DNA from: Sphingomonas nostoxanthinifaciens
Lineage (GTDB): Bacteria; Pseudomonadota; Alphaproteobacteria; Sphingomonadales; Sphingomonadaceae
Assembly: GCF_019930585.1 (NCBI RefSeq)
Contig: NZ_CP082839.1
Span: 806,001-870,000, forward strand
Direction: 5' to 3'
Length of the DNA stretch: 64,000 nucleotides
In this document: piece by piece, positions 1-9,228 of the stretch
Layout: the number at the start of each line of letters is the position of its first letter
How positions within the stretch are numbered: the stretch's first letter is position 1
Translations under genes and position numbers: made by a program
The notes under the pieces: generated by a model
Told to the model about the DNA's origin: nothing
What the model saw: only the letters and a program-made list of their open reading frames with translations
The model's database searches: none

Positions 1-1518
1 AGCCGCGCTATCCGTGGCATGGTCGAGTTCAGACCCAGCGAGGTCGTCAACTTCCTGCTGATTGGCGACTACTTCAAGCGCGATGACAGTGCGAATGCCC
101 TGCACTTCATCGGCTGTGTTTCGCCGGTTTGCAACGCCAATGCGGCGATCAACCGGGGCTTCTCGCTGCCGTCCAATCCGCGTGACGTCAATCAGGACAT
201 CCAAGCCGGCTACAGGCCGGAACAATATGGGGTGACGCTTATTTCCAAGGTGGAGCTACCGTTCGCAGATCTCACGGCTCTGACGGGCTACAAGAATGGC
301 AAGTCCTACTTCCTTAGCGACTTCGACGGCACCGCACAGCTCGGGTCCTTCGCAACGCGGGAGGAGAACTACCATACTTTCTCGCAAGAACTGCAGCTTG
401 GCCACCACAGTGACAAGCTCGACTGGATTCTCGGCGGCTTCTATTTCCATGAGCGGAACTTTGCTCGCACGAATGCGGCCTTCCCACCTTTCCTTGCACC
501 AGCCTTATCGCGAGTCTTTCAAGGGGGTACGCTCTTCACCGACGCTTACGCTGTGTTCGGCGAACTGAGCTACCACGTTACGCCTAAATTTACGATGACC
601 GTCGGCGGCCGATACTCGGACGAGCACAAAAAAGTCGAAGGTGAGGAAATTTACACAAACGGACCCACGAACACTAGGGCGCGTCCCGGAGAGGCTTTCC
701 CTTGCGTCGTTTGTGTTTCCATACCGAATACAGCGAGCTTTAACGCGTTCACCCCCAAGTTCGGGGCGCAATACAAGTTTAGCCCGCATCAAATGATCTA
801 TGTAAACGTGCAAAAGGGCTTCAAGAGCGGCGGCTTCGCCGTCGGCGCGGTCACGCAGCCCTTTCAACCGGAGACAATCTGGAGCTATGAAGCCGGCCTG
901 AAAGCCGATTGGTTTGACCGCGCTCTTACCACCAACATCGCTGTCTACCACTACGACTACAAGGATCTGCAGGTGGGGCAGATCGTGGGCACCGCCACGG
1001 AAATCCGCAATGCGGCGTCGGCGAAGGTCGACGGTGTCGAGGCCGAATTCCGTCTGGAGGCTGGCTCCCATGTCAGCTTCGACGGTTTCGGATCCTACAA
1101 TCATGCCCGCTTGGTGTCGTACACCGCTCCGAATCCGGCTTATGCGGCCCAAAGCCCCGATCAGTCGGGCCACCTCCTGTCGAATGCACCGAAGTGGACC
1201 GGAAAGCTCGGGGCGGAGTATGCGACCGAGGCCGCCGCAGGGACGCTGACCTTGCGCGGAGAGGTCTTCACCTCGTCGCGGGTCTATTTCTCGCCGTTCA
1301 ATAATCTAACCAACAGCCAGGCACCTTACACTCTCTTCAATGCCAGCCTTCGATATGACGGGCCTGGCGGATGGTATGGCAGCCTGTTCGTCAACAATCT
1401 GACGGACAAGCTGGTAGTCTCAGGCACTATCGTATCGAGCGGGGCCGTGGGCGGTTATGTCGCAGCACAATACCTTCCTCCGCGGATGTATGGCATCAAA
1501 GTCGGGAAGCGCTTCTGA
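1..1518 (+). CDS. TonB-dependent outer-membrane receptor, C-terminal part (5' end outside window)
   Basis: The frame is open from the first base of the window, so the gene begins upstream and only about 505 residues, mainly the beta-barrel, are seen. Repeated amphipathic strands ending in aromatic residues, phrases such as VNVQKGFKSGGF and VGGRYSDEHKK, and a terminal Phe (VGKRF) are typical of TonB-dependent receptors that import scarce substrates across the outer membrane. The N-terminal plug and TonB box are missing because of the window edge. It is followed at 90 bp by a hydrolase on the same strand, then a TetR regulator and a D-lactate dehydrogenase, which suggests an uptake-and-breakdown locus. 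The substrate cannot be read from the sequence. Confidence 0.9.
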   Translation, partial: SRAIRGMVEFRPSEVVNFLLIGDYFKRDDSANALHFIGCVSPVCNANAAINRGFSLPSNPRDVNQDIQAGYRPEQYGVTLISKVELPFADLTALTGYKNGKSYFLSDFDGTAQLGSFATREENYHTFSQELQLGHHSDKLDWILGGFYFHERNFARTNAAFPPFLAPALSRVFQGGTLFTDAYAVFGELSYHVTPKFTMTVGGRYSDEHKKVEGEEIYTNGPTNTRARPGEAFPCVVCVSIPNTASFNAFTPKFGAQYKFSPHQMIYVNVQKGFKSGGFAVGAVTQPFQPETIWSYEAGLKADWFDRALTTNIAVYHYDYKDLQVGQIVGTATEIRNAASAKVDGVEAEFRLEAGSHVSFDGFGSYNHARLVSYTAPNPAYAAQSPDQSGHLLSNAPKWTGKLGAEYATEAAAGTLTLRGEVFTSSRVYFSPFNNLTNSQAPYTLFNASLRYDGPGGWYGSLFVNNLTDKLVVSGTIVSSGAVGGYVAAQYLPPRMYGIKVGKRF

Positions 1519-1608
1519 GCTTAACCTCAAGCGACGGCCATATCGTCGCTCGAGTCTCTGAAGTTCTCAATAAGCGGGCGGGATCAACCCAGATATCCGA
1601 GGCAATGT

Positions 1609-2778
1609 ATGTTTGAATATTTCCCTTCAAATGCAGGATGGACCTTGAGTGTTGCTTGCTGCCTCTCCATGGGCGGCGAGATCTCGGAGGTCCACGAAGC
1701 CTGCAAGCCTTTAGTCCCATTAGCGGAAGCGCCTCTTCCCGTGGCCAACGAGGCTTGGTTTCAGAGCTGGATGTCGGTGGCCGAGCGCGTAGCAGCGCAA
1801 GGTAACGAGATGTTCGCGAAGGGATGGGAATTCTCGGCCGGAGCCCGTTATTATCGGGCTGCTCAGTACGGCTTCATTGCGGAGCGGCATGCCGGTTGGA
1901 AGGATCCGCGCAAACTGATGGCGTATCGTAAAGCAAGCGCGCTGTTCGAAAAGGGCGTTCAGCTGCTCGGACACCGGACGGAGCGAATTGAGATACCCTT
2001 CGAAGGCGCAACCCTTACAGGTTATCTTCGGCTGCCCGACGGTCCGGGCCCGTTTCCGACCGTGATCCACTACAACGGCTTCGACGGCATCAAGGAGCTT
2101 CAATACGGTTTCGCCGGGGATGAGGCTGTCAGACGCGGCATTGCAGTACTTTTCATTGATCAAGAGGGCACGGGCGAATCCGCGCGCCTGCATCACACAA
2201 CGAAGCCGGTCGCATCGGAAAAGTGCGCGAGCGCTTTCGTTGACCGGCTCGAGCAACATCCCGCGGTAGATAGTGATCGGATTGGCGTGATTGGCTGCAG
2301 CAACGGCGGATATGACGCGCCACGGGCCGCAATCTATGAGCCGCGGCTGAAGCTCTGTGTATCGTTCGGCGCCTTTTATGATAGCGAGTGCCTTCGCGCG
2401 AAATTCGAGGATCTCATCGATCACCCTGACTCTCCCCGCCGCGGACTTGATTTTGCCGATCAGATGACGTCTGTCATGGGTAAGGCTGATCTTCGCGAGG
2501 CTTGGCATGATTTCCAGAAGCGCTCGCTAGAAGGACATCTGGCCGGTTTGAAGGTGCCTTATCTTGTTGTGCACGGCGAGAACGACCGGCTGGTCCCGCT
2601 CGCCTTTGCCGAGCGCTGTGTTGCCGAAGCCATCAACAGCCCGCGGGCCGAGCTCAAGGTCTTCTCGATCGCTGAGGGCAGCACCGAGCACTGTGGGATT
2701 GACCTCGTCGCCTCTCACTCGCAATACATTTACGATTGGGTGGCGGAGAACTTCGGAGGTAGGGTCAGGGCGTCGTGA
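1609..2778 (+). CDS. alpha/beta hydrolase (2,6-dihydropseudooxynicotine hydrolase / DUF1100-like family)
   Basis: The protein has 389 residues. An N-terminal helical region (about 45-125) precedes an alpha/beta-hydrolase core. The nucleophile elbow G-C-S-N-G puts Ser231 as nucleophile; Asp326 (HGENDRLVP) and His361 (STEHCG) complete a plausible triad. This architecture with a large N-terminal cap is that of the family that includes 2,6-dihydropseudooxynicotine hydrolase, which cleaves C-C bonds, and of FrsA-like esterases. The start at 1609 gives the usual length; a shorter start at 1669 is possible. There is no signal peptide, so it is probably cytoplasmic. The exact substrate is unknown; linkage to the receptor upstream suggests an imported organic compound. 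Confidence 0.85.
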   Translation: MFEYFPSNAGWTLSVACCLSMGGEISEVHEACKPLVPLAEAPLPVANEAWFQSWMSVAERVAAQGNEMFAKGWEFSAGARYYRAAQYGFIAERHAGWKDPRKLMAYRKASALFEKGVQLLGHRTERIEIPFEGATLTGYLRLPDGPGPFPTVIHYNGFDGIKELQYGFAGDEAVRRGIAVLFIDQEGTGESARLHHTTKPVASEKCASAFVDRLEQHPAVDSDRIGVIGCSNGGYDAPRAAIYEPRLKLCVSFGAFYDSECLRAKFEDLIDHPDSPRRGLDFADQMTSVMGKADLREAWHDFQKRSLEGHLAGLKVPYLVVHGENDRLVPLAFAERCVAEAINSPRAELKVFSIAEGSTEHCGIDLVASHSQYIYDWVAENFGGRVRAS

Positions 2779-2849
2779 TCTCGACCGTCCCCTTGCGCAT
2801 GTCCTCGCGCCTGGAGGACTGCAGCAAAGTAGATCGGCAAGGGTTGAAG

Positions 2850-3491
2850 ATGGCAAGGGTATCGGGAAGGAACGCCGGCGGTGCACGTGTCACCATCCTC
2901 GACGCAGCCGAGGAATTATTCGCTCAGTTAGGCTTCGATGGCGTGCCCGTAAGGGAGGTCGCAAAAAGGGCCAACGTAGCTCTCAGCCTCGTCACCTATC
3001 ACTTCCCGTCCAAAGAGCAGCTTATCGAAGCCGTCATCACGAGGCGGAGCGACATCCTCAACTCGGCCAGGCGAGAGCAGCTTCGAAAGTTCATTCTGGA
3101 CGATAGTCGAAATCTAACTAAGTTCGTCGAGGCTTTTACGAAACCGTTTCTACTACATATTGGATCCGGCGACGAGCACTGGCGCAATTATGGCGAGATT
3201 ATCGCGCAGACGGCCTATGCAACCAAATACTCCACGGCCCTGACACAGCACTATGACCAAACCGCGAGAATGTTCGCGGACACGCTGAAGGAATTGTACG
3301 GACATCAGAGTCCAGAGCGTGCTGTCCGGGCGATCGTCTTCTGCGTGTCTGTCATGCTCAGCATCTTTGCAGCACCTCGCCGTGTCGAAGCCATATCTGA
3401 AGGGAAATATCAGAGCGCCGACCCAAACGACGCTTATCCGCTCATGCTGAGCTTCATCGTCGGCGGCATCGAACGAATCATGGAAGAATGA
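2850..3491 (+). CDS. TetR/AcrR-family transcriptional regulator
   Basis: The N-terminus has the TetR helix-turn-helix: TILDAAEELFAQLGFDG, then VREVAKRANVALSLVTYHF and PSKEQLIEAV. The rest is a helical ligand-binding domain. I chose ATG 2850 (213 residues, normal for the family), with a purine-rich AAGGG at 2840; a GTG at 2775, overlapping the stop of the hydrolase gene, would add 25 residues. It lies between the hydrolase and the D-lactate dehydrogenase on the same strand, so it is likely the local repressor of this cluster. The ligand is unknown. Confidence 0.9.
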   Translation: MARVSGRNAGGARVTILDAAEELFAQLGFDGVPVREVAKRANVALSLVTYHFPSKEQLIEAVITRRSDILNSARREQLRKFILDDSRNLTKFVEAFTKPFLLHIGSGDEHWRNYGEIIAQTAYATKYSTALTQHYDQTARMFADTLKELYGHQSPERAVRAIVFCVSVMLSIFAAPRRVEAISEGKYQSADPNDAYPLMLSFIVGGIERIMEE

Positions 3492-3549
3492 TCTAAGGAC
3501 CCATCGATCGGCGCGCGCGACAAAGAGTACGGCTAGGGAAAAGGGATCC

Positions 3550-5349
3550 GTGAGGCTTTTCGGATCACGCCTGTTCGCACGCGAACACGCAAGGGACTTG
3601 GCGGGCGCGGCGGCGTCGGAAGGTTCGACAGCAGGCGGCTTGGGCGGACGTGAGGCGCTGGCTGAGCGAGACTTCATCTCGAATTTGATGAGCATCGTCG
3701 GCAGGCGCCATGTCCTGTTCGATGTGCGCGCTACCCGACGATTCCGAATTGGCTACCGTTATGGCGGTGGCGAGGCCTTGGCCGTTGTGCAACCCGGCAG
3801 TCTTGTCGAATTTTGGCAGGTTGCGCAACAATGCCTATCAGCGGACGTCATTGTAATTGTCCAGGCGGCAAATACCGGTCTGACCGGCGGATCGACTCCG
3901 TCTGGAGACGGATATGATCGGTCGGTCGTCATAATTAGCACAGGACGGATAAAAGGTATTCAACTCGTGAATGGATGCCGCGAGGCGATTTGCCTGGCCG
4001 GCTCCACGCTTTATGAACTGGAAACCGTCCTTGCCCGCAGCGGAAGACAACCGCATTCGGTCATTGGTTCATCCTGCATCGGCGCATCCGTTGTGGGCGG
4101 CATCTGCAACAACTCCGGCGGGGCGCTCGTTCAACGTGGTCCCGCCTACACGGAACGTGCGCTCTTTGGGCGGGTCGACGCAGGTGGATGCCTCGTGCTG
4201 GTTAACCACCTCGGAATCGCGCTGGGCGATGATCCGGAGGTCGCCATTCGGCGGCTTGAGGCGGGCGAATATACTTCGGAAGATATTGCCATCGATGACT
4301 CGCGCCTTGGATCGGATCGCAACTATGCGAACGAGGTCCGCGACGTGGACCACCCAAGCCCCGCGCGGTTCAACGCCGACCCGCGGCGCTTATTCGAAGC
4401 ATCGGGATGCGCCGGGCGTCTCATTGTCTTCGCGGTGCGTGTCGATACCTTTCCGGCGGATGGGGAACGGGCCACTTTCTACATCGGAACTAACAACCCA
4501 GCCGCGCTGACACGGCTAAGGCGTGACATGCTCAGCACATTCGAGAGTCTGCCGGTCACAGGCGAATATCTCGACCGCGCCGCCTTCGATATCGCGGCGC
4601 GATACGGCAAGGACGTGTTCCTGGCGATAAATTGGCTCGGCACTCGCCGGCTTCCCGCACTGTTCTCCCTGCGGAACAGAGTTGACGCGATGACGGCGCG
4701 CGTGGGGTTAGGTTCCTATCATCTCAGCGACCGCCTGCTTCAAGCGATAGCTCGCCTATTCCCCGCGCAGATCCCGAAGCGAATACGGGAGTTCCAAGAA
4801 CGGTTCGAACATCATCTCATTCTCACGATGTCCGGAGCGGGGATCACTGAGGCTCGTAAGTACCTTGAGCACAGCTTCGATGCGGGCCAATCAAGCTTTT
4901 TCGAGTGCGATCAGCAAGAGGCCCATCGGGCTTTCATCCATCGCTTCACGGTCGCCGGCGCAGCAATAAGATTTCGAGCGATCCACTCGCGTTGTGTCGC
5001 CGACATCATTTCGCTCGACGTCGCACTCCCGCGCAACGCGCTCGCCTGGATGGACCGCCTAGAACCTTCGCAGAATATCCAGATGCTATACCGACTGAGC
5101 TACGGACACTTTTTTTGCCACGTATTTCATCGGGATTACATCGTGCGCAAGGGCTGCGACATAATGGTCCTCAAAGAAAGCCTGCTTTCGTCGCTAGATG
5201 CTCAAGGAGCCGAATATCCGGCGGAGCACAACGTGGGCCAGCTTTATCGAGCCAAGCCGGAGCTAGCCGAGTTTTACCGCAGTCTCGACCCCGCGAACGT
5301 GTTAAACCCGGGGGTGGGCAACACATCCAGGAATCGCATGTGGAGGTAG
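3550..5349 (+). CDS. dld: quinone-dependent D-lactate dehydrogenase
   Basis: This 599-residue protein matches Dld-type respiratory D-lactate dehydrogenase over most of its length. FAD-binding motifs QAANTGLTGGSTP, HSVIGSSCIGASVVGGICNNSGG and QRGPAYTE are present, as are the C-terminal YPAEHNVGQLY and NPGVG segments. It oxidises D-lactate to pyruvate at the inner face of the membrane and passes electrons to quinone. The start is GTG 3550 with AAAAGGGA just upstream; about 40 extra N-terminal residues precede the region that aligns with the E. coli enzyme (571 residues). It follows the TetR gene at 58 bp. A substrate other than D-lactate (another D-2-hydroxy acid) is possible in this setting. 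Confidence 0.93.
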   Translation: MRLFGSRLFAREHARDLAGAAASEGSTAGGLGGREALAERDFISNLMSIVGRRHVLFDVRATRRFRIGYRYGGGEALAVVQPGSLVEFWQVAQQCLSADVIVIVQAANTGLTGGSTPSGDGYDRSVVIISTGRIKGIQLVNGCREAICLAGSTLYELETVLARSGRQPHSVIGSSCIGASVVGGICNNSGGALVQRGPAYTERALFGRVDAGGCLVLVNHLGIALGDDPEVAIRRLEAGEYTSEDIAIDDSRLGSDRNYANEVRDVDHPSPARFNADPRRLFEASGCAGRLIVFAVRVDTFPADGERATFYIGTNNPAALTRLRRDMLSTFESLPVTGEYLDRAAFDIAARYGKDVFLAINWLGTRRLPALFSLRNRVDAMTARVGLGSYHLSDRLLQAIARLFPAQIPKRIREFQERFEHHLILTMSGAGITEARKYLEHSFDAGQSSFFECDQQEAHRAFIHRFTVAGAAIRFRAIHSRCVADIISLDVALPRNALAWMDRLEPSQNIQMLYRLSYGHFFCHVFHRDYIVRKGCDIMVLKESLLSSLDAQGAEYPAEHNVGQLYRAKPELAEFYRSLDPANVLNPGVGNTSRNRMWR

Positions 5350-5375
5350 CACAGTGATAATTCGGCTACTTCGAC

Positions 5376-6194
5376 TCAACGCGCGGACCGGACAAGTGAC
5401 TTGATGCGCTGCAAATCCCGCTCAAGAGCCGGGCTATAAACTAACACGACGAGATCCGCTCGTCCATCGACCATAAATCCTGAGAACTGAAACGAGATCA
5501 AGCCAAAAAGGTCGTGATGGATACACCTGATACCTTCACATGAGTCGTTTACCTCACCAGCGGCCCATATCTTAGCAAATTCCGGACTAAGCTGGCACAG
5601 TTCCTCTATCAGCGGCTTGGCAAGTTCGAGAGCGTGATTTCTGGCTATATCGCTGCGGAACGCACTGACCAGAAACCTGGCCGTGGCATTCCAATGAGGG
5701 TCCCTTTCTTGCACTCGCCGATCCAGGAAGGCAGCGCGCAGCAGATTCCGTTGTACGGACGGCAGCGCGGCCCAATCAGTCATGACGAGGGATTGAGCGG
5801 CGTTCCAGGCGACGACATTCCAGCTTGCGTCGCGGATCAAGGCCGGGCAGCTTTCAAGCGCGTCGATTACCATCTGCAGGCGCGGCGGCACAGCAGCGGA
5901 AGCTTGAGGGTGGCGTTCCGGAAGGTGCCCAAGCGCGATCAGGAAGAGATGCTCGCGTTCCGCTCGCGATAGCATCAATGCGCTGGCGACTTGCTCCAGC
6001 GTATGAGCCGACGGGGCACCGCCACGTCCCTGCTCAAGCCAGCTATACCAAGTCGCGCTGATGCCGGCGCGTTGAGCCACCTCCTCTCGCCGTAGACCAG
6101 GCGTGCGCCGACGGCCGCCATAACCCAAGGCTTTTGCGTCGATTTTGCTGCGCCGGTCACGCAGATAGTGTCCGAGCGCCTCAGCCGTGACCAT
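5376..6194 (-). CDS. XRE-family HTH regulator with MmyB-like ligand-binding domain
   Basis: The protein has 272 residues. The N-terminal helix-turn-helix (LGHYLRDRR, TPGLRREEVAQRAGISATWYSWLEQGR) is followed by a C-terminal domain of the MmyB type (ALESCPALIRDASWNVVAWN, and the DLVVLVYSPAL end region). Members of this family regulate a neighbouring oxidoreductase gene and bind fatty-acid-like ligands. It is divergent from the SDR gene at 6305 across a 110-bp intergenic region, the standard arrangement for a regulator and its target. Confidence 0.92.
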   Translation of the reverse strand: MVTAEALGHYLRDRRSKIDAKALGYGGRRRTPGLRREEVAQRAGISATWYSWLEQGRGGAPSAHTLEQVASALMLSRAEREHLFLIALGHLPERHPQASAAVPPRLQMVIDALESCPALIRDASWNVVAWNAAQSLVMTDWAALPSVQRNLLRAAFLDRRVQERDPHWNATARFLVSAFRSDIARNHALELAKPLIEELCQLSPEFAKIWAAGEVNDSCEGIRCIHHDLFGLISFQFSGFMVDGRADLVVLVYSPALERDLQRIKSLVRSAR

Positions 6195-6204
6195 AGCCTG
6201 ATAG

Positions 6205-6233
6205 TTATCCTGTTAGTCGCTATACCGGGATAA
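6205..6233. promoter_or_regulatory. candidate operator in the MmyB regulator / SDR divergent promoter region
   Basis: An inverted repeat TTATCC (6205-6210) / GGATAA (6228-6233) with a 17-bp spacer lies 10 bp beyond the regulator start and in the only intergenic space shared with the SDR gene. The position suits an operator for the XRE regulator. This is positional inference; the arms are only six bases. Confidence 0.35.
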
Positions 6234-6304
6234 GTTTTTAAATTTACGCGCTTCGCAATCGTATTAGTACATCCGTACCTAAATGCAACGCGGAGAGATA
6301 GAAG

Positions 6305-7192
6305 ATGCGGGTATTCGTCACGGGTGCAACCGGCTGGGTGGGGAGTTCCGTCGTCGCCGAGCTTCTCGAAGACGGACACTCTGTAGCCGGTTTGTGCCGT
6401 TCCGATGCCAACGTCGCATCGCTGAAGGCGAAAGGCGTCGAGCCCATAATGGGTTCTCTTGCTGACATCGATGTACTCGCGCAAGCAGCCTCAGACGCCG
6501 ATGCCGTGGTGCACACGGCGTTCGGTCATGACTTTTCGAAGTTTCCGGAACACAGCGAGCAGGATCGTCGCGTCATTGAGGCAATGGGGAAGAGCTTGGT
6601 TGGCACCGCAAAGCCGATGCTTGTCACCACCGGCTTGCTGATGCTCGCGCCGGGGCGCGTCGCGACCGAGGCCGATATGCCGCCGTTGAGCGATCCCAAA
6701 TATCCCAGAAAGACCGAAGCTGCGGTGAAAGTCTTGACAGACGCGGGGGTTAACATTGGCGTCGTGCGTCTCGCGCCCACCGTCCACGGTGTAGGTGATC
6801 GAATGTTTATGGCGATCTTGGCGCAAACCGCTCGTGAAACAGGTGTCTCGGCCTATGTCGGCGACGGGACAAATCGTTGGTGTGCGATACACGTGTCGGA
6901 TGTTGGGGCAGTATACTGCCGTGCGTTGGAAGCGAATCTTCCTATGCGCGCGTATCACGCGAGCGCCGAGGAAGGCGTAATGTTCAAGGATATTGCCGAG
7001 GTCATCGGACGCAATTTGGGCCTCCCGGTCGAATCCCGGCCGCGTGAGCATTTTGGCTGGTTTGCAGCTTTCGCCGAGAACGACGCGCCCACCTCGAGCA
7101 TGCAAACACGGAAAGCACTGAATTGGCAACCGGCGGGTAAAACGCTGCTTGAAGATCTTTCAGACCCTGCATATTTTTCATATGCCGTGTAG
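6305..7192 (+). CDS. NAD(P)-dependent SDR-family oxidoreductase (extended/atypical SDR)
   Basis: The 295-residue protein starts with the Rossmann motif VTGATGWVGSSV (TGxxGxxG) followed by an arginine-containing second strand (GLCRSDAN), typical for NADP preference. VVHTAF and a MKVL-like region follow. It resembles NAD-dependent epimerase/dehydratase proteins that are commonly paired with divergent XRE/MmyB regulators. The YxxxK catalytic motif is not clear, so the substrate and even the reaction are uncertain. The start ATG 6305 is preceded by GGAGA at 6292. Confidence 0.88.
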   Translation: MRVFVTGATGWVGSSVVAELLEDGHSVAGLCRSDANVASLKAKGVEPIMGSLADIDVLAQAASDADAVVHTAFGHDFSKFPEHSEQDRRVIEAMGKSLVGTAKPMLVTTGLLMLAPGRVATEADMPPLSDPKYPRKTEAAVKVLTDAGVNIGVVRLAPTVHGVGDRMFMAILAQTARETGVSAYVGDGTNRWCAIHVSDVGAVYCRALEANLPMRAYHASAEEGVMFKDIAEVIGRNLGLPVESRPREHFGWFAAFAENDAPTSSMQTRKALNWQPAGKTLLEDLSDPAYFSYAV

Positions 7193-7446
7193 TGCCTGAT
7201 TTCTAATCTCTAGGTCTGCCTGATACTGTGGATTACATGAAGCGTAAGGCGGTCCTGAGCCATCTTGCGAACAATATGCGCTGGCTGTTGTTCGGCTATC
7301 GAGAGCCTTAGTTCCGCGGTTCTCTTTCTCCCCGCTAGATAGGTAAAACTTTGACCCTGTGTCGAGTTTTCTATCGGAGCGTGACTCATACTCGAAATGC
7401 CGCGCGCACTCGGATACTTGGCGCCGTACCGCGCCGTATCAAATGG

Positions 7447-9228
7447 TCAAAGCGACGGCTTCAACGGTGTAAAGGCGGCCGTCCGAGACGTATAACTCTT
7501 ATAAGAAAACCGAACGCGGCGCCACGTCGCGTCGGTTGCACGTTTCACGAAGCCCTCACGGTTCGGAAGCTGCATGATCTCGCTCGCAAGTGTTACCTCC
7601 TCCACCGTCCGCTTGCTCTGCATCGACATCGAGCTAGAGGTGTATCGACCGCGGGTGCGAGAGCGGCTGACATCGTCACGCTCCACCTCACGGCTGCCGA
7701 TCAGATCCGAGGCAAGCTCCGCCGTCCCGCCGCCCTCACTGAGTCCAGACCGAAGGATCAGTAGATTACCGCAGTTCTCGATGATCGTATGGGCGCTCTC
7801 GCCATAGATGGCCTTGACCTGCGCAGAGGACTGGAAGCCAATCGCGACGCACCCGCCGAACTTCCTAAGACGGGCCTGCGCGTCCTTGAGCCCCTCGATA
7901 CGCCCGAGTGCGTCCAGTTCATCGACGTGAAACCAGATCCGGCGGTCGCGATCGGGCGATAGCGACAGCGTTTCGAGAATGGCGATGTTCAACCAGCAGG
8001 AGATGAGCCCGCGGAGCGCCGCGACCTGGTTGGCCGTATAAGGCAGCCAGAGCGATCCCGTGCCCGAGCGGATCCATCGCCGTATCGAAAACGGCTCGCC
8101 GTCCAGCGCGGTGATGAACCGCAGATTTCCGATCGCCGGTGCCAGCGTCCCAAGAATACTAGCGAGCATCTTCTCGCCGCCTGGCTCGAAATAACGCGCG
8201 GCTGCTGTGCCCTGGCAGAGCAGTTTGAGCTCCGCGACCGAACCCGACGCGAGAATTGCGATGAGATCGTTGGTCGTGCCCAGACCCAGTCTGCCGAAAT
8301 TCTCGAGGGCAGCGGCGAGCAGCTGCTGGGCGTAGGTGATCCACTGGTCATGTTCGCCGATGCCGAGGTGCGGCAGCACCGACTGGGCGAGGAAGGCATG
8401 GTCCCCGGGGCGTTCAATCTCGGCCAGCAGATCCCACCGCGCGCACCGTCGATCGAATGGATTCAAGATGACGTCGCCCCGTTCGAAGAAGGCGCTCATG
8501 GCGGCACCGTCCGGATCGGCAACGACCTGCCGGTCACCACGCCGGATGGCGTCCGCCATCAGCGCGCGCAAGGCCGTGGATTTGCCCGAACCGGTCGCGC
8601 CGATCGCCGCGACATGCATGGTCTCGTCCTCCCGGGATAGCGTCACACCCGCGAGCGTTACGCCTGCAGTAAGCCGCGCTCGAAGCCACGCGCCGCGTTG
8701 GCCCGTAAAGACGCCCAAGCGCGTGCCGCGCAGGTGAATCACTCTTCGCGGACCCGCCGCGAGACGGGCCGCGATGGCACCGCCCAGGAAACCGAAGGAG
8801 GCAGGCATCATCACCGCAAGCGGCCAGCTATCGGCTCGAAAGCTGGTGTAGAGCCAATAGCCAATCGCGCTTCCGCCGAGCCAACCGACCGGCGCGTAAA
8901 GCAGCGGCCAGAACGTCCTGCGATCGACGCCCTGTACGATCGCCGCTGCGATTGTACCGGGAAGCGCGGCGAGTGCGAACCAGAGGTGATAGCCGTTAAG
9001 CGCCAGCCATGCCCAGCGTTGCTCGAGCCACGGCTCGAGCGCGTGGCGATGCGCCCAATGCTCGCGAACAAGATCCACGAAAGCGAACCGCGCGTCGATC
9101 GGAATTACATAGCGCACGAGCGGCCAGCACGCAGCGATCGCAGCAAAAGATAAGAGAAAGGCAATCTGCTGGACGATGGGTTCGGAGCCCCGAACATCGC
9201 CGCCGCCGCCGTTACCGGGCGCGCTCAC
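7447..9228 (-). CDS. traD: type IV coupling protein (TraG/TraD/VirD4-like ATPase)
   Basis: The 593-residue protein has N-terminal membrane segments (about residues 18-40, 80-100, 108-130 and 138-155), then a P-loop GATGSGKS at 210-217 and a Walker B-like segment IWFHVDELD at 431-439. This is the layout of a coupling protein that brings the relaxase-DNA complex to a type IV secretion channel. It starts with GTG 9228 and overlaps the traA stop by 4 nt (GTGA), so the two are translationally coupled. In Ti nomenclature this role is called TraG; sphingomonad elements often use TraD. No VirB/Trb channel genes are in the window. Confidence 0.92.
   Translation of the reverse strand: MSAPGNGGGGDVRGSEPIVQQIAFLLSFAAIAACWPLVRYVIPIDARFAFVDLVREHWAHRHALEPWLEQRWAWLALNGYHLWFALAALPGTIAAAIVQGVDRRTFWPLLYAPVGWLGGSAIGYWLYTSFRADSWPLAVMMPASFGFLGGAIAARLAAGPRRVIHLRGTRLGVFTGQRGAWLRARLTAGVTLAGVTLSREDETMHVAAIGATGSGKSTALRALMADAIRRGDRQVVADPDGAAMSAFFERGDVILNPFDRRCARWDLLAEIERPGDHAFLAQSVLPHLGIGEHDQWITYAQQLLAAALENFGRLGLGTTNDLIAILASGSVAELKLLCQGTAAARYFEPGGEKMLASILGTLAPAIGNLRFITALDGEPFSIRRWIRSGTGSLWLPYTANQVAALRGLISCWLNIAILETLSLSPDRDRRIWFHVDELDALGRIEGLKDAQARLRKFGGCVAIGFQSSAQVKAIYGESAHTIIENCGNLLILRSGLSEGGGTAELASDLIGSREVERDDVSRSRTRGRYTSSSMSMQSKRTVEEVTLASEIMQLPNREGFVKRATDATWRRVRFSYKSYTSRTAAFTPLKPSL

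Noticed and set aside
7238..7311. 24-residue frame MKRKAVLSHLANNMRWLLFG-like before the coupling gene
   Set aside because: Too short, no clear binding site, and not part of any gene I recognise; could be a remnant.
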